64,000 bases of DNA, from the NCBI RefSeq assembly GCF_963169125.1, contig NC_084793.1:37350578-37414577 (forward strand), read 5' to 3'. The position numbers were made by a program, and so were the translations under genes. Of this stretch, positions 10,694 through 22,541 are shown in pieces. This DNA is from Humulus lupulus. Lineage: Eukaryota; Streptophyta; Magnoliopsida; Rosales; Cannabaceae. The notes under the pieces were generated by a model. The model searched no databases and had not been told where the DNA came from. It worked only from the letters and a program-made list of their open reading frames with translations. Position 1 is the first letter of the stretch; each line of letters starts with the position of its first letter.

Positions 10694-13037
10694 TGTAACG
10701 CCCTGGTTACCCCAGAACAGTTACGGTGAACCGGAAATTTGACCCGCTACCCGAGTCCTTTGGTTAAAAACGTGATCTAAGTGTCATTAACAGGTTAAGG
10801 TATAAAACCAGTAAAAGGAAAAGGGCACTTTTCATTAAGTAAATACACTGCTCATGAGCCTTTTTAAAACGTTTACAAGTAGTTCATGTTACAAAAGAGT
10901 TGCTACAGTTCATATATACAATCCCCGCCGGCCTAAGCGGCAAAAATAGGGTAAACCCCTAGTCCCTCTGAGAACTCCTTGACCGTGGCGGTCAAGCGGC
11001 CCTGTATGTACATTACATCGGCCAAACTCTCCACTCAAGGCTGGCCAAGCTTTTCCTTCCCTTTACCTGCACCACATAGCACCCATGAGCCAAGGCCCAG
11101 CAAGAAAACATAGCAAGACATGATATAATATCAACAACGTTCATAATAACCATTCAGGACTATCAGTCCAACAAGTAGGTGACAAAAGCCAGAAGTCACA
11201 ATAATGAGCATCGCTCCCTCTAGCCATGTGACGATAGGGTCACCAGGGCTTAACTGATAGGAGATTTCTTTCATAAGCTTGATCAGGACAGGTGCATGGC
11301 GATTGGTCACCAACATAACCTTCCTCACGACTCTAGAGTCGAAACTATGGACAACGTCCCTTAGCCTTGTGACAAACAGTCACCGGGGTCATATACCTTG
11401 GCTATAATCATCTGGTCGTAGACCAGGCAAGCGCTTATAAGTTTCTCGACCCTAGGGTCGGTCTGGCATTAATGCTATAGAGCCATTCAATGCATGATTC
11501 TCGACTTTAGAGTCGGTCCCTGACTAGTCAGTGTCTCAAGCAGGTAATCAGCATTCACTAGCACTTAATATGCAATCCATGTCCACATATATCAACCAGC
11601 ATGCCTCAAATATCAAATCATACATGCCATATACCTGTACAGGGTGCAACTATATTCATACACTGTTTTCTTACCTCTGGTTCGAGTGAGTATTATAATA
11701 TGAACGACCCCTGAGAACGATCAACCTTTAAATTCCTCGACGGTCACCTGGTCATAACCAAAATATAGGATTCATCAATAAAAATGATAACCAAGGGTTC
11801 CCAAACCAAATCCCAGCCCCCGAGACCTCAAACACTACCCAACCGGGTGCTAGGTCCAACCCCGAGGCCTATGGTTTGAATCCCCGAGCCAAAAACCTCA
11901 TTTTAGCAAAATGGGCTCTAAGGGCCGCGGCCCCCTCTGCTGCGCCGCGGCGCGCCCCCCTGACAGAGAAGCTCCCCATCTGCCAGGCGCCAAGGGCCGC
12001 GGCGCTCCCCTGCTGCGCCGCGGCGCCCAGCCCAGAATGGCTAAGTCGGCCACACGAACCAGTTTTCTCCCTGTGCGTTTTTCCTCTCAAACCAGTCCCT
12101 CAAACCATCTTAAAACCTCTTCCAAACATATAATTGAACCCCCAAGAAACACCCTTAGCTTACTCACATCAAACCCCAATCAAACTAACACTAAAAACCC
12201 CCTTTGATTCACACTTTCCACATCAAAACTCATGATTCAAAAGCTAGAACAAAAACAGAGCTTAATTTGAATTCAATGGTCAAAGCTTACCTTAGAACCT
12301 GTTTTGAACTTCCCACACAAGTAGAACCAAGTCTCCAACCCAGCCCGAAGTTCCTTTAGCTTGAATCCACACCTAAAGCTCAAAACCTCAAAGAAGCAAT
12401 GAAGAGGGTGATGTACGGGAATGGAGGAGGCAAAACTCTGTTTTTACTCTGTTTTATTCTACAGTCTTCAGCCACTTAAGTTAATATATATCCACCCCTA
12501 AAAAGACCAAAATGCCCCCATGTCATCTTAAGCCCCCAAAGCCACCCCAAGGGCAAAATTGGTACATTCCGCTAAACCCGTTAATTATAATTAACGCTTC
12601 TCAATTCCCGCTAATCTCAATATCCTCAAACTCCAATATTTCATAACCCGTTACCCTAAAATCCCTGGTAACGCTATAACCTTTAATAACACCCCGAGAC
12701 TCACCCCGAGCCCCGAGCTCAAACCTGTTATGACCAAACCGATAAATCATGTTTAAGGATCGTCTCATGTCAAAATTCTCGAACCAATCCACATTATAAT
12801 GTGGTCCCACAATATATCATTAACATACAACAAATATTCAATTATACCCTCAACGGGCCAAATTACCATAATACCCCTGTAAACAAATGTGGACTCACAA
12901 GCATGCATTTAACATCATATGATAATATAATTCTCATAAACATGCATAAACACATTTAATGGCATAATTAAACAGTTATGGCCCTCCCGGCCTACTAATC
13001 CAGCCATTAACCATAATAGGGAATCCGGGGCATTACA
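10694..13037 (-). repeat. 3' LTR of the Tekay-type element
   Basis: Plus-strand ends TGTAACGCCC...GGGGCATTACA. It contains a GC-rich island at about 11917-12030, in which a GGGCCGCGGC/TGCTGCGCCGCGGCGC block occurs twice, and TATA-like sequence near 12481-12490 (TTAATATATA) on the strand of transcription. Open frames inside are by-products of composition. Confidence 0.93.
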
Positions 13038-13053
13038 ACTATCCCCTCCTTAC
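13038..13053 (-). other. Polypurine tract of the Tekay-type element
   Basis: The minus strand reads GTAAGGAGGGGATAGT immediately before the 3' LTR. The upstream AATTTCGAGGACGAAATTTC palindrome is common in Tekay/Del elements. The same block is found again outside the other LTR at 19435. Confidence 0.85.
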
Positions 13054-13073
13054 AGAAATTTCGTCCTCGAAAT

Positions 13074-15224
13074 TTACCTGAACAGCTCGGGAAACTGACT
13101 CCGCATATCAGACTCCAGCTCCCAGGTCGCCTCCTCGACCTTACTGTTCCTCCACAACACCTTAACCAAAGGTATTGTCTTATTCCTGAGGACTTTATCC
13201 TTCTGATCAAGTATCTGAACAGGCTGCTCCTCAAAGGAGAGATCTGGCTCAAGCTCCAGATCCTCATAACTCAAAACATGACTCTCATCAGATACATACC
13301 TCCGAAGAGCAGAAACATGAAATACATTATGCACGGCCGACAATGCCGGAGGCAAGGCTAGCCTGTAAGCCACTTGACCAATCCTTTCCAGGATCTCAAA
13401 TGGGCCTACAAACCTGGGACTCAGCTTGCCTTTCTTCCCAAACCTTCTCACCCCTTTCCATGGCGAGACTCTAAGGAAGACATAGTCTCCTACCTGGAAC
13501 TCCACGTTCCTGCGTTTGGGATCTGCATAGCTCTTCTGTCTACTCTGAGAAGTAAGCATCCGAGCTCTAATCTTATCAATAGCCTCACTGGTCCTCTGAA
13601 CCGCCTCAGGACCTAAGTATCTCCTTTCACCTGTCTCATCCCAATGAATGGGAGATCTACACTTCCTACCATACATCATCTCATAAGGTGCAACACCAAT
13701 GGTAGACTGGTAACTGTTATTATAGGAGAACTCTATCAAAGGCAGATACTTACTCCATGATCCACCAAAGTCCAGCACACATGCCCGCAGCATGTCCTCC
13801 AATATCTGGATCGTCCTCTCAGATTGTCCATCTGTCTGAGGATGATAAGCTGTACTGAACTTCAGTCGTGTACCCATGGCTGTCTGTAAACTCTTCCAGA
13901 ACTTGGAAGTGAATGTAGGGTCCCGATCTGACACGATCGACCTAGGAGCACCATGGAGGCGCACGATCTCTCTCACATAGAGATCTGCATACTGGTCAAC
14001 AGTATAAGTAGTCCTCACTGGTAGAAAGTGAGCTGACTTGGTATAGCGATCCACTATCACCCAAATAAAATCATGCTGACCAACAGTCCTGGGCAAGCCC
14101 ACCACAAAGTCCATTGTGATGTCTTCCCACTTCCACTCTGGGATATCCAGAGGCTGCAATAACCCTGCCGGCCTCTGATGCTCAGCCTTGACCTGCTGAC
14201 ATGTCAAGCACTTAGCCACATATTCCACTACATCTCTCTTCATCCCTGGCCACCAGTACAATGATCTTACATCCTGGTACATCTTCGTGGTGCCTGGATG
14301 CAAAGAGTAAGGTGTAGTATGAGATTCGTCCAGAATCTCCCGCCTCAACGCAGTGTCTAACGGAACACATATCCGTCCCTTGTATCTCAATAACCCCAAA
14401 TTAGACACTGTATAATCCCTGGATGCTCCAGCCAAGACATCCTCTCTAATCTTGATCAGCTGTGGATCACTCAACTGACCTTCTTTAATCCTCTCTAGCA
14501 GCGTAGACTGTAGCGTAACATTGGCCAACTGGCCCACCAGCAACTCTATACCAGCTCTGGTCATATCATCAGCTAATTCTCTGGCTATCAGTCTAATACC
14601 ATGAATCTGTCCCGGACCCTTCCGGCTTAAAGCATCAGCTACCACGTTGGCTTTCCCTGGGTGATACAGAATCTCACAATCGTAATCTTTTACTAATTCT
14701 AGCCAACGCCTTTGCCTCATGTTCAAGTCCTTCTGGGTGAAGAAGTACTTCAGGCTCTTGTGGTCTGTATAAATCTCACACTTCTCTCCATAGAGATAGT
14801 GCCTCCATATCTTTAAAGCAAAAACCACCGCTGCCAACTCTAAGTCATGAGTAGGATACATTTTCTCATACTCCTTCAGCTGACGAGAAGCATAGGCTAT
14901 AACTCTCTCTGATTGCATCAAAACACAGCCCAAGCCCTGATGAGAAGCATCACAGTATATCACCAACTTCTCCTGGTCTGTAGGAAGACTCAGAACCGGA
15001 GCTGTAATCAACCTCTGTTTCAACTCTTGGAAGCTGTTCTCACACTTGTCTGACCACACAAACTTCTGACCTTTGCGTGTCAGCTCAGTCAACGAAGTAG
15101 TAATCTTTGAGAACCCCTCCACAAAACGTCTGTAATACCCTGCCAATCCAAGGAAACTTCTAACCTCAGAAGCATTCTTTGGCCTTGGCCAATCTCTGAC
15201 CGCTTCAATCTTTGATGGATCCAC
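13074..15224 (-). pseudogene. Tekay-type pol: RNase H, integrase, chromodomain (RT core missing)
   Basis: A 716-residue open frame on the minus strand. It begins in the RT thumb/connection segment ([16 protein letters not shown]). RNase H follows at about residues 60-200 ([33 protein letters not shown]). The integrase HHCC zinc finger is at about 300-350 (ending [11 protein letters not shown]). The DDE core is at about 370-480 ([22 protein letters not shown], with E in QSERTIQ), followed by a GPF-like tail and a C-terminal chromodomain ([15 protein letters not shown]) ending at FPELFR. The palm/fingers of reverse transcriptase, including the YxDD active site, are absent: this frame follows the protease stop directly. 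The copy cannot make its own RT. Confidence 0.93.
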
Positions 15225-15914
15225 TTACAACTCTCTGCCCTCTACTATCACCGGCAAAGATCTGACCCACCTCCTGGATACAACCAGCTCCCCAGTGGGT
15301 AACAAAGTACCAAACCCCACAGCATGGAAATCACAAGGTCTACACAATCTATCAATAACACTACTAGCAACAAAAGAATGTGTAGCACCAGAGTCAATCA
15401 ATACATTATAAGCAGTTCCTGCACTAAGAAGCTGACCTGTAACAACTGAGGGGGAAGCCTCAGCTTCTGCCTGAGTCAATGCAAACACTCGCGCTGGGGC
15501 CGAGCTGTCTGCCTTCCTGGGCTCTTCTTTCCTTGCCTTAGGGCAATCCTTCTTGAGATGACCCACTGCTCCACAAGAGAAGCAGGCCCTTGCCTTACAC
15601 TCTCCCAAGTGATGCCTCTTGCATCTAGGACACTCGGGATAGGACTTCCAGGCTTCATTGCCCCCAGGACGACCTGTTATAACACCACGAGGTCTCCTGT
15701 CAGGACCTGGAACTGGGAAGGTATCAGGAACCTTCCTCTTCTGATCACTGGGGCCAACACCCCTACCAGAACCCATAAATGGAGGCCCTGGCCTCCTGAA
15801 ATCTCTTCTGGCTGCATTCTCACACCAGATCTTAATCTCTGCAGTTTCAGCTGTAAGTGCCTTCTCCACCACCTGTGCATAAGTAGTCACTCCTGCCACA
15901 GTGGTGATGCGCAC
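15225..15914 (-). pseudogene. Tekay-type gag C-terminus and protease
   Basis: It continues in the same reading frame as the upstream gag, from which it is separated by one stop codon. It contains a CCHC zinc knuckle (CFSCGAVGHLKKDC, about residue 120) and a retropepsin active site DSGATHSFV (about residue 175). The frame ends in TAA at 15225-15227, just after VIVEGREL. Pol resumes immediately in the same frame, at a point normally about 300 residues further on, so the junction marks an internal deletion. The family normally makes a single Gag-Pol frame. Confidence 0.9.
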
Positions 15915-15932
15915 ATCTCTAGCTAACCTAGG

Positions 15933-16637
15933 CTATAGCCCCTGTAGGAAACGCTCTCTCCTGGTCCCATCAGTGGGCACCAGCTCCTTGGCAAACTTAG
16001 CCAAACGGTCAAACCTTAAGGCATACTCGGTCACTGATAAGTTTCCCTGAAGTAGCCTCATAAACTCATCAGCCTTCGCCGCTCTAATAGCATCATTATA
16101 GTACTTTTCATTGAACAAGGTCTGAAATTCCTCCCAGCTCAGGAGATTAACATCCTTGGTCTGACCAACCACTTCCCACCAAATCCGGGCATCTTCCCGA
16201 AACATATAGGCCGCACAGGCCACTCTCTCAGTACCAACTACCCTCATAAAGTCAAGCATAGTGGTAAGCATGCTCATCCATTGCTCAGCTTTGGTGGGAT
16301 CAGCATTGCCTTCAAACACAGGAGGTTGTTGTTTCCTGAACCGCTCATAAAGAGGTTCCAATCTGTTTTCAACCCCAGGCAGTGGTCCAATAACTGGCAC
16401 CGACACAGAAGGTGCCTCTGCAACATTGGCTACCACTGACACTTGTTGCTGTCTTAGGAGACGAAGCTCCTCTCCCTGTTTTACCACTATAGCCTGCAAA
16501 TCATTAAACATCTGCTGCCAGTTTGCAGGTGCTGGCTGTGGAACCTGAGATTGGTCATTCTCTAGACCATGACTATTGTCATTACTCTGACCCTGACCAC
16601 TCTGGCCAGCTGCAGTGTCTGTCTGTTCTGGGTTCAT
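15933..16637 (-). pseudogene. Tekay-type gag N-terminus
   Basis: 234 residues starting MNPEQTDTAAGQ. The Gln-rich, acidic N-terminus contains a short coiled segment (WQQMFNDLQAIVVKQGEELRLLRQQQ region) and is followed by the retrotransposon gag (capsid) domain: QQPPVFEG, AEQWMSMLTTML, ARIWWEVV, SWEEFQTLFNEKYY, LSVTEYALRFDRLAKFA. It ends in a nonsense codon where the family reads through into the zinc-knuckle region, so Gag is truncated in this copy. Confidence 0.9.
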
Positions 16638-17068
16638 TCTGTCACTGATACCTTACTGAAACAATAATCAATAGGGCCAGTCAGGTAGTAATAACTAAAC
16701 CTCTTGCCGCCTTACGGTCCAAGAACAAACAGATAATAGTCACATTCCACAGTCATTCAATATTCACAATCAGATACATGTTCATGGCATTCAGCACTCA
16801 GCATGTATCACATAATAACTCATAAACAACCATACTAATAAGCAGGCGCCAGCAATCTCAGCACTAATCGGTACACATTTGCTGAAGATATGATATTTCA
16901 GGGCACAGGCTCAGCATAATATCTCATGCACGCAGGTAATACATATATATCACGTTTAAACAATTATTCATGTAACCACGTAAATAGTTACCAAACCGTG
17001 AGTCGAGCTTGTCTTCGACGATGTGTGTACATACCCAGCCAGTCTACAGGAACCCTAACCTTGGCATT

Positions 17069-17080
17069 GCTCTGATACCA
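17069..17080 (-). other. Primer binding site, initiator tRNA-Met
   Basis: The minus strand reads TGGTATCAGAGC three bases after the 5' LTR, the standard complement of the 3' end of plant initiator tRNA-Met used by chromoviruses. It fixes both the orientation and the LTR boundary at 17084. Confidence 0.95.
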
Positions 17081-17083
17081 AGT

Positions 17084-19434
17084 TGTAACGCCCTGGTTAC
17101 CCCAGAACAGTTACGGTGAACGGTGAACCGGAAATTTGACCCGCTACCCGAGTCCTTTGGTTAAAAACGTGATCTAAGTGTCATTAACAGGTTAAGGTAT
17201 AAAACCAGTAAAAGGAAAAGGGCACTTTTCATTAAGTAAATACACTGCTCATGAGCCTTTTTAAAACGTTTACAAGTAGTTCATGTTACAAAAGAGTTGC
17301 TACAGTTCATATATACAATCCCCGCCGGCCTAAGCGGCAAAAATAGGGTAAACCCCTAGTCCCTCTGAGAACTCCTTGACTGTGGCGGTCAAGCGGCCCT
17401 GTATGTACATTACATCGGCCAAACTCTCCACTCAAGGCTGGCCAAGCTTTTCCTTCCCTTTACCTGCACCACATAGCACCCATGAGCCAAGGCCCAGCAA
17501 GAAAACATAGCAAGACATGATATAATATCAACAACGTTCATAATAACCATTCAGGACTATCAGTCCAACAAGTAGGTGACAAAAGCCAGAAGTCACAATA
17601 ATGAGCATCGCTCCCTCTAGCCATGTGACGATAGGGTCACCAGGGCTTAACTGATAGGAGATTTCTTTCATAAGCTTGATCAGGACAGGTGCATGGCGAT
17701 TGGTCACCAACATAACCTTCCTCACGACTCTAGAGTCGAAACTATGGACAACGTCCCTTAGCCTTGTGACAAACAGTCACCGGGGTCATATACCTTGGCT
17801 ATAATCATCTGGTCGTAGACCAGGCAAGCGCTTATAAGTTTCTCGACCCTAGGGTCGGTCTGGCATTAATGCTATAGAGCCATTCAATGCATGATTCTCG
17901 ACTTTAGAGTCGGTCCCTGACTAGTCAGTGTCTCAAGCAGGTAATCAGCATTCACTAGCACTTAATATGCAATCCATGTCCACATATATCAACCAGCATG
18001 CCTCAAATATCAAATCATACATGCCATATACCTGTACAGGGTGCAACTATATTCATACACTGTTTTCTTACCTCTGGTTCGAGTGAGTATTATAATATGA
18101 ACGACCCCTGAGAACGATCAACCTTTAAATTCCTCGACGGTCACCTGGTCATAACCAAAATATAGGATTCATCAATAAAAATGATAACCAAGGGTTCCCA
18201 AACCAAATCCCAGCCCCCGAGACCTCAAACACTACCCAACCGGGTGCTAGGTCCAACCCCGAGGCCTATGGTTTGAATCCCCGAGCCAAAAACCTCATTT
18301 TAGCAAAATGGGCTCTAAGGGCCGCGGCCCCCTCTGCTGCGCCGCGGCGCTCCCCCCTGACAGAGAAGCTCCCCATCTGCCAGGCGCCAAGGGCCGCGGC
18401 GCTCCCCTGCTGCGCCGCGGCGCCCAGCCCAGAATGGCTAAGTCGGCCACACGAACCAATTTTCTCCCTGTGCGTTTTTCCTCTCAAACCAGTCCCTCAA
18501 ACCATCTTAAAACCTCTTCCAAACATATAATTGAACCCCCAAGAAACACCCTTAGCTTACTCACATCAAACCCCAATCAAACTAACACTAAAAATCCCCT
18601 TTGATTCACACTTTCCACATCAAAACTCATGATTCAAAAGCTAGAACAAAAACAGAGCTTAATTTGAATTCAATGGTCAAAGCTTACCTTAGAACCTGTT
18701 TTGAACTTCCCACACAAGCAGAACCAAGTCTCCAACCCAGCCCTAAGTTCCTTTAGCTTGAATCCACACCTAAAGCTCAAAACCTCAAAGAAGCAATGAA
18801 GAGGGTGATGTACGGGAATGGAGGAGGCAAAACTCTGTTTTTACTCTGTTTTATTCTACAGTCTTCAGCCACTTAAGTTCATATATATCCACCCCTAAAA
18901 AGACCAAAATGCCCCTATGTCATCTTAAGCCCCCAATGCCACCCCAAGGGCAAAATTGGTACATTCCGCTAAACCCGTTAATTATAATTAACGCTTCTCA
19001 ATTCCCGCTAATCTCAATATCCTCAAACTCCAATATTTCATAACCCGTTACCCTAAAATCCCCGGTAACGCTATAACCTTTAATAACACCCCGAGACTCA
19101 CCCCGAGCCCCGAGCTCAAACCTGTTATGACCAAACCGATAAATCATGTTTAAGGATCGTCTCATGTCGAAATTCTCGAACCAATCCACATTATAATGTG
19201 GTCCCACAATATATCATTAACATACAACAAATATTCAATTATACCCTCAACGGGCCAAATTACCATAATACCCCTGTAAACAAATGTGGACTCACAAGCA
19301 TGCATTTAACATCATATGATAATATAATTCTCATAAACATGCATAAACACATTTAATGGCATAATTAAACAGTTATGGCCCTCCCGGCCTACTAATCCAG
19401 CCATTAACCATAATAGGGAATCCGGGGCATTACA
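17084..19434 (-). repeat. 5' LTR of the Tekay-type element
   Basis: 2351 bp. It differs from its partner by about eleven substitutions and a 7-bp duplication (CGGTGAA, near 17118). It is the promoter-bearing LTR in transcription sense. Confidence 0.93.
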
Positions 19435-19495
19435 ACTATCCCCTCCTTACAGAAATTTCGTCCTCGAAATTTACCTGAACAGCTCAGGAAACTGA
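19435..19495 (-). repeat. Extra polypurine tract and pol tail outside the 5' LTR
   Basis: These 61 bp match 13038-13098 (polypurine tract, AAATTTCGAGGACG block and the last codons of pol) with one or two differences. A simple insertion would have a target duplication here. Its presence implies a former tandem pair sharing one LTR, or recombination between two copies. Confidence 0.85.
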
Positions 19496-19499
19496 ATGC

Positions 19500-21149
19500 C
19501 AGACTTATCTTCCCTACGGTAGGCGCTCCCTGCCTTATCTTCTTCATGAAGATAAGCTTCGAGCCTGTGGTCTCTTGGGGAAGGATCAATCCACAAATGA
19601 CTGGTCCAACAAGAAGTACACCAATTGGGAGTTTGTGCCTCTTCCAACCGGCAGCCTTCCTCCGAGGCGAATCTCTAAGGCACGATCCCCAGCTCGCCGT
19701 CCAAGGAGTCTGTGCTCGGGGAACGAGGCCAATGACGAGGCTTCGAGCTCGAGTGATAGAGGTACGGCCATCCTTAGTTCGGCTTTATGGTCTCCCTCGC
19801 TACTTAAGCATAAGCCCGATACCTTAATCTTGTGTGAAGATGATAGGAACCACTTTTATGTATGGTCTTGGGAAGATGATAGGGTTCATAGGTTTGATAG
19901 TTGGTTAGGAAAGTATGTTGCTATGTATAGTCTGAATGAGGTCTGGGGTGGAATAGTTGTCCAATACGGGACGAATGATTATAGGAACCTGTCGAGGTTG
20001 ACCTCCTCATATAGGGAAGGGACTCCCCCTGCCTCTTCCGAAGATGGGGGAATTTCATGGTCGCCAAGCACGAGCTCAGGGGAGAGTTCCAGTTAGGCTC
20101 CTCATTACTTTTCCTTTTACTCCTTGACTATTTGTATTACGCCTATTGAGATCGTCTTCTAATGTGATTTGGTGGTGCAGGTACCATGGATTCCGATCTC
20201 GATACTGTGCTTGCCAGTGGCGAGGGGGCCAAGAGGAGTAGGCGCCCGAGAGCCTAGCAAAAGTCAGATTAGCCTGCCAAGGTCCTTAAGAGGACCGAGA
20301 AGACTCCTCCTCCCCCAGCTCCCACAGTTACGAGCCTAGCCGTGGATCTGACTCCTCAGGTCGAAGCGTCCACCATAGGTGTTCCCTCTTTGCCTCCTCC
20401 GATCATGGTCCACTCAACGCTTGGCCCACCTCCAAAGAAGCCCTCGGCCTCCAAAACACGCTTGTTCTCGATTTCTACTATGTTGATGAGTATGTTGTCG
20501 ACAATGCTGCCAGGACTCATGGGGCCACGCTTGGCTCGGACATCTTGTCTCGGGTAGGCCAGAGCATCAGCAGCTTCGAGGCTCCCCAGTGGCAGTTTTC
20601 GAATAATGCTCGGGACTGCAACACTCTTTACGACAAGAGTGTCGAGCTCGCTGCTGCGGTACCCTCGCTCACCTTATTACTTGTTGTAATTGTGCTTAGT
20701 GTATGCTCTAACTTGATTTGTTTGTTTTCCAGTCTCTTACTGCCTTTGCTCAGCTTAATTATAAGTTGAACAACGAGGTCCACTTGAGCATGTCCTATGC
20801 CCAAGAGTCGAAGGATCTTCAAATTAAGCTCGCTAACGAGTTCAAGGCCGCAAAGGCAGAGATGGAGGCTGAAGCCAGGCAGATGAAGGCCAGGATAGCC
20901 GAGCTCGAGAAGCTGAATGCCAGACTTGAGGAGCTTGAGAAGATCAATGCCAAGCTTGAGGAGGATAAAAAGGCCACCTTCGAGATAATGGAGGGCGAAA
21001 AGGCTCATCTTCTCGAAGAGTTCAAGGAGAAGAAGGAGCGGTCGACCTGGCCATGTACAGGATCTGGGCTAGTAATGTCGATCTTGATACCAGCTTCCTA
21101 GGCTCTTTTGAGGAAGAGATTGTGGCCAAATGGCAAGCTCGGCTCGATG
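19500..21149 (+). pseudogene. Antisense extra ORF of the Tat element (Transposase_28-like), 5' part lost
   Basis: Coding sequence on the plus strand, opposite to the retroelement genes. It contains a conserved block (TNDWSNKKYTNWEFVPLP, about 19590-19640), an acidic/Ser-rich stretch, a degraded Pro-rich linker (about 20180-20540, with stops), then a long coiled coil at 20718-21040 (EMEAEARQMKARIAELEKLN and repeated LEELEK/LEEDKK). It continues after the Athila-like insertion. Similar ORFs in plant databases carry the label 'putative gypsy type transposon' (Transposase_28) and are known as antisense ORFs of Tat/Retand elements. Function unknown. The N-terminal domain is missing at the Tekay junction, and an intron-like GT..AG (about 20687-20731) interrupts it. 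Dead copy. Confidence 0.6.
19532..19554. repeat. Small perfect hairpin
   Basis: CTTATCTTC and GAAGATAAG flank a five-base loop, close to the Tekay junction. Its role is unknown; it may be chance or part of a rearranged joint. Confidence 0.5.
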
Positions 21150-21154
21150 CAGAG

Positions 21155-22528
21155 TGATGGACCCAAAACGGGTATGTTTTAAAATTTAAACTCGCAAGCG
21201 CACGAATCGTATTTATAGAATAGTTTTCGTGTAAGCACGAGGTCGAACCCAAAGGAGTTGACTTAAATCAAAAGAGAAAACTATTTTTACCAAAGTGAAA
21301 TAAATTTCTAACCTAGTTCCAAAGATTAATGTGTTTTGTTTTAAAATAAAGAAAGAAAATACTAAAAATAAATAAACTAAAAAGATTTGTTTTTAATAGT
21401 TATTTATAAAATTATTAAGATTTTAGAATCCACAAAATATAAATAATAATATTTATTAATATGTTGACTTCCCAATTTTTAGTGATAATTGAAATTAATC
21501 TAATTACCTTTTCCAAAACATTATTTTTACATTTTCCTTCATTTCAATAGTATAACTTCAAATCATTAGTTGTGAATCAATTTAATGAAACTACAAAAAA
21601 ATCAAATAATGTTATTTCTAAAGCAAAATATAGTATTTTTGTTATAAGCATTGGATGTGAACAATTTAATGACACATCTTAATCAAAGAATACTATGTTT
21701 TTGCACAATTAAGAACCAAGTAAAATATGTTCTAACAATCTAAAATACATGATATTATAGATGAAAGAAATATTTAGAAGAAGAAAAATCATAAACTTTA
21801 TTGCTCATTTTGGGAGGTCAACATAAAATAAACACTATATAGTTATATCTTGGTTCATCCTCCACCTTAATAATTTTAAGTGGATTAGAAACCCATAACT
21901 ATCAAAAACAAAATAAAAATTACAACATAAATAGGAAAATTTGGAGGAGGAACCTCCAAATTATTCCTCTAAAAATACATAAAAACTAATCTAAGAAAAG
22001 AAAAAGATGGAGAGAATAGAGAGATGGAAGAAGTGGTGTAAGAGAAGGTGTGCTTGAAATGGTGAAATGAGACTCCTATTTATAGATAAATTTTTTGGTA
22101 AAGGATAACACTCCTATTGGTCTAAAAAAAAGCACATGGATTCATGCTCAAAATTGTCATCTTTTCCTATAGTTACAAATCCAATGGTGGAGAAAGAAGC
22201 ACATGGATTGATGACATGGCATTGTCAAGAATTGGATTGGGCCTTTCATTTTGGGCTTGATTTCTTCATTTCTTTATACCAACATTTTATCAACATTTCA
22301 TTTGCTCCCAACAAATACACCTACATAAATAAATTAAACACACATAAATTAGTAACAACATAATTAAACAAAATAAATACAAAAAACAAATAAAAATACA
22401 TAAAATCAAAATAAAACTAATAAATTCAAAATTACTTAAAAAATTGATAAATTAATTAAAAACTCAAGAACTAAGCAACAATTGGCTTATAAAATGTGGT
22501 AAAATAACTCTATTTTGTAGAGTTATCA
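21155..22528 (-). repeat. 3' LTR of the Athila-like element
   Basis: Plus-strand ends TGATGGACCC...GTTATCA, 1374 bp. A TATA box lies opposite 22076-22085 (CTATTTATAG) for minus-strand transcription. A small open frame at 22136-22363 occurs in both LTRs but has no recognisable domain. Confidence 0.94.
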
Positions 22529-22541
22529 CACCCCCAAACTT
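22529..22541 (-). other. Polypurine tract of the Athila-like element
   Basis: The minus strand reads AAGTTTGGGGGTG just before the 3' LTR. A second near-copy lies about 1.2 kb upstream (23716-23727, AAGTTTGGGGGT), also followed by a GAGGAC-containing context. Confidence 0.85.

Larger units (their letters stand above)
10694..19495 (-). mobile_element. Tekay/Del-type chromovirus retrotransposon, RT-deleted
   Basis: Two long LTRs (10694-13037, 2344 bp, and 17084-19434, 2351 bp) bound an internal region with gag, protease, RNase H, integrase and a C-terminal chromodomain on the minus strand. The primer binding site matches initiator tRNA-Met. The LTRs differ at about eleven positions plus one 7-bp duplication, so the insertion is young. 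Two features are abnormal: most of the reverse transcriptase is missing, and the sequence right of the 5' LTR (19435-19495) is again polypurine tract plus pol end, instead of a target duplication. No 5-bp TSD is found. Confidence 0.92.

Noticed and set aside
11869..12207. Three overlapping open frames in the GC-rich part of the Tekay LTR (and again at 18266-18604)
   Set aside because: They arise from the GC-rich island and lie in the LTR; no protein family.
22136..22363. 75-codon open frame present in both Athila-like LTRs
   Set aside because: Identical because the LTRs are identical; antisense to the element and without a domain.
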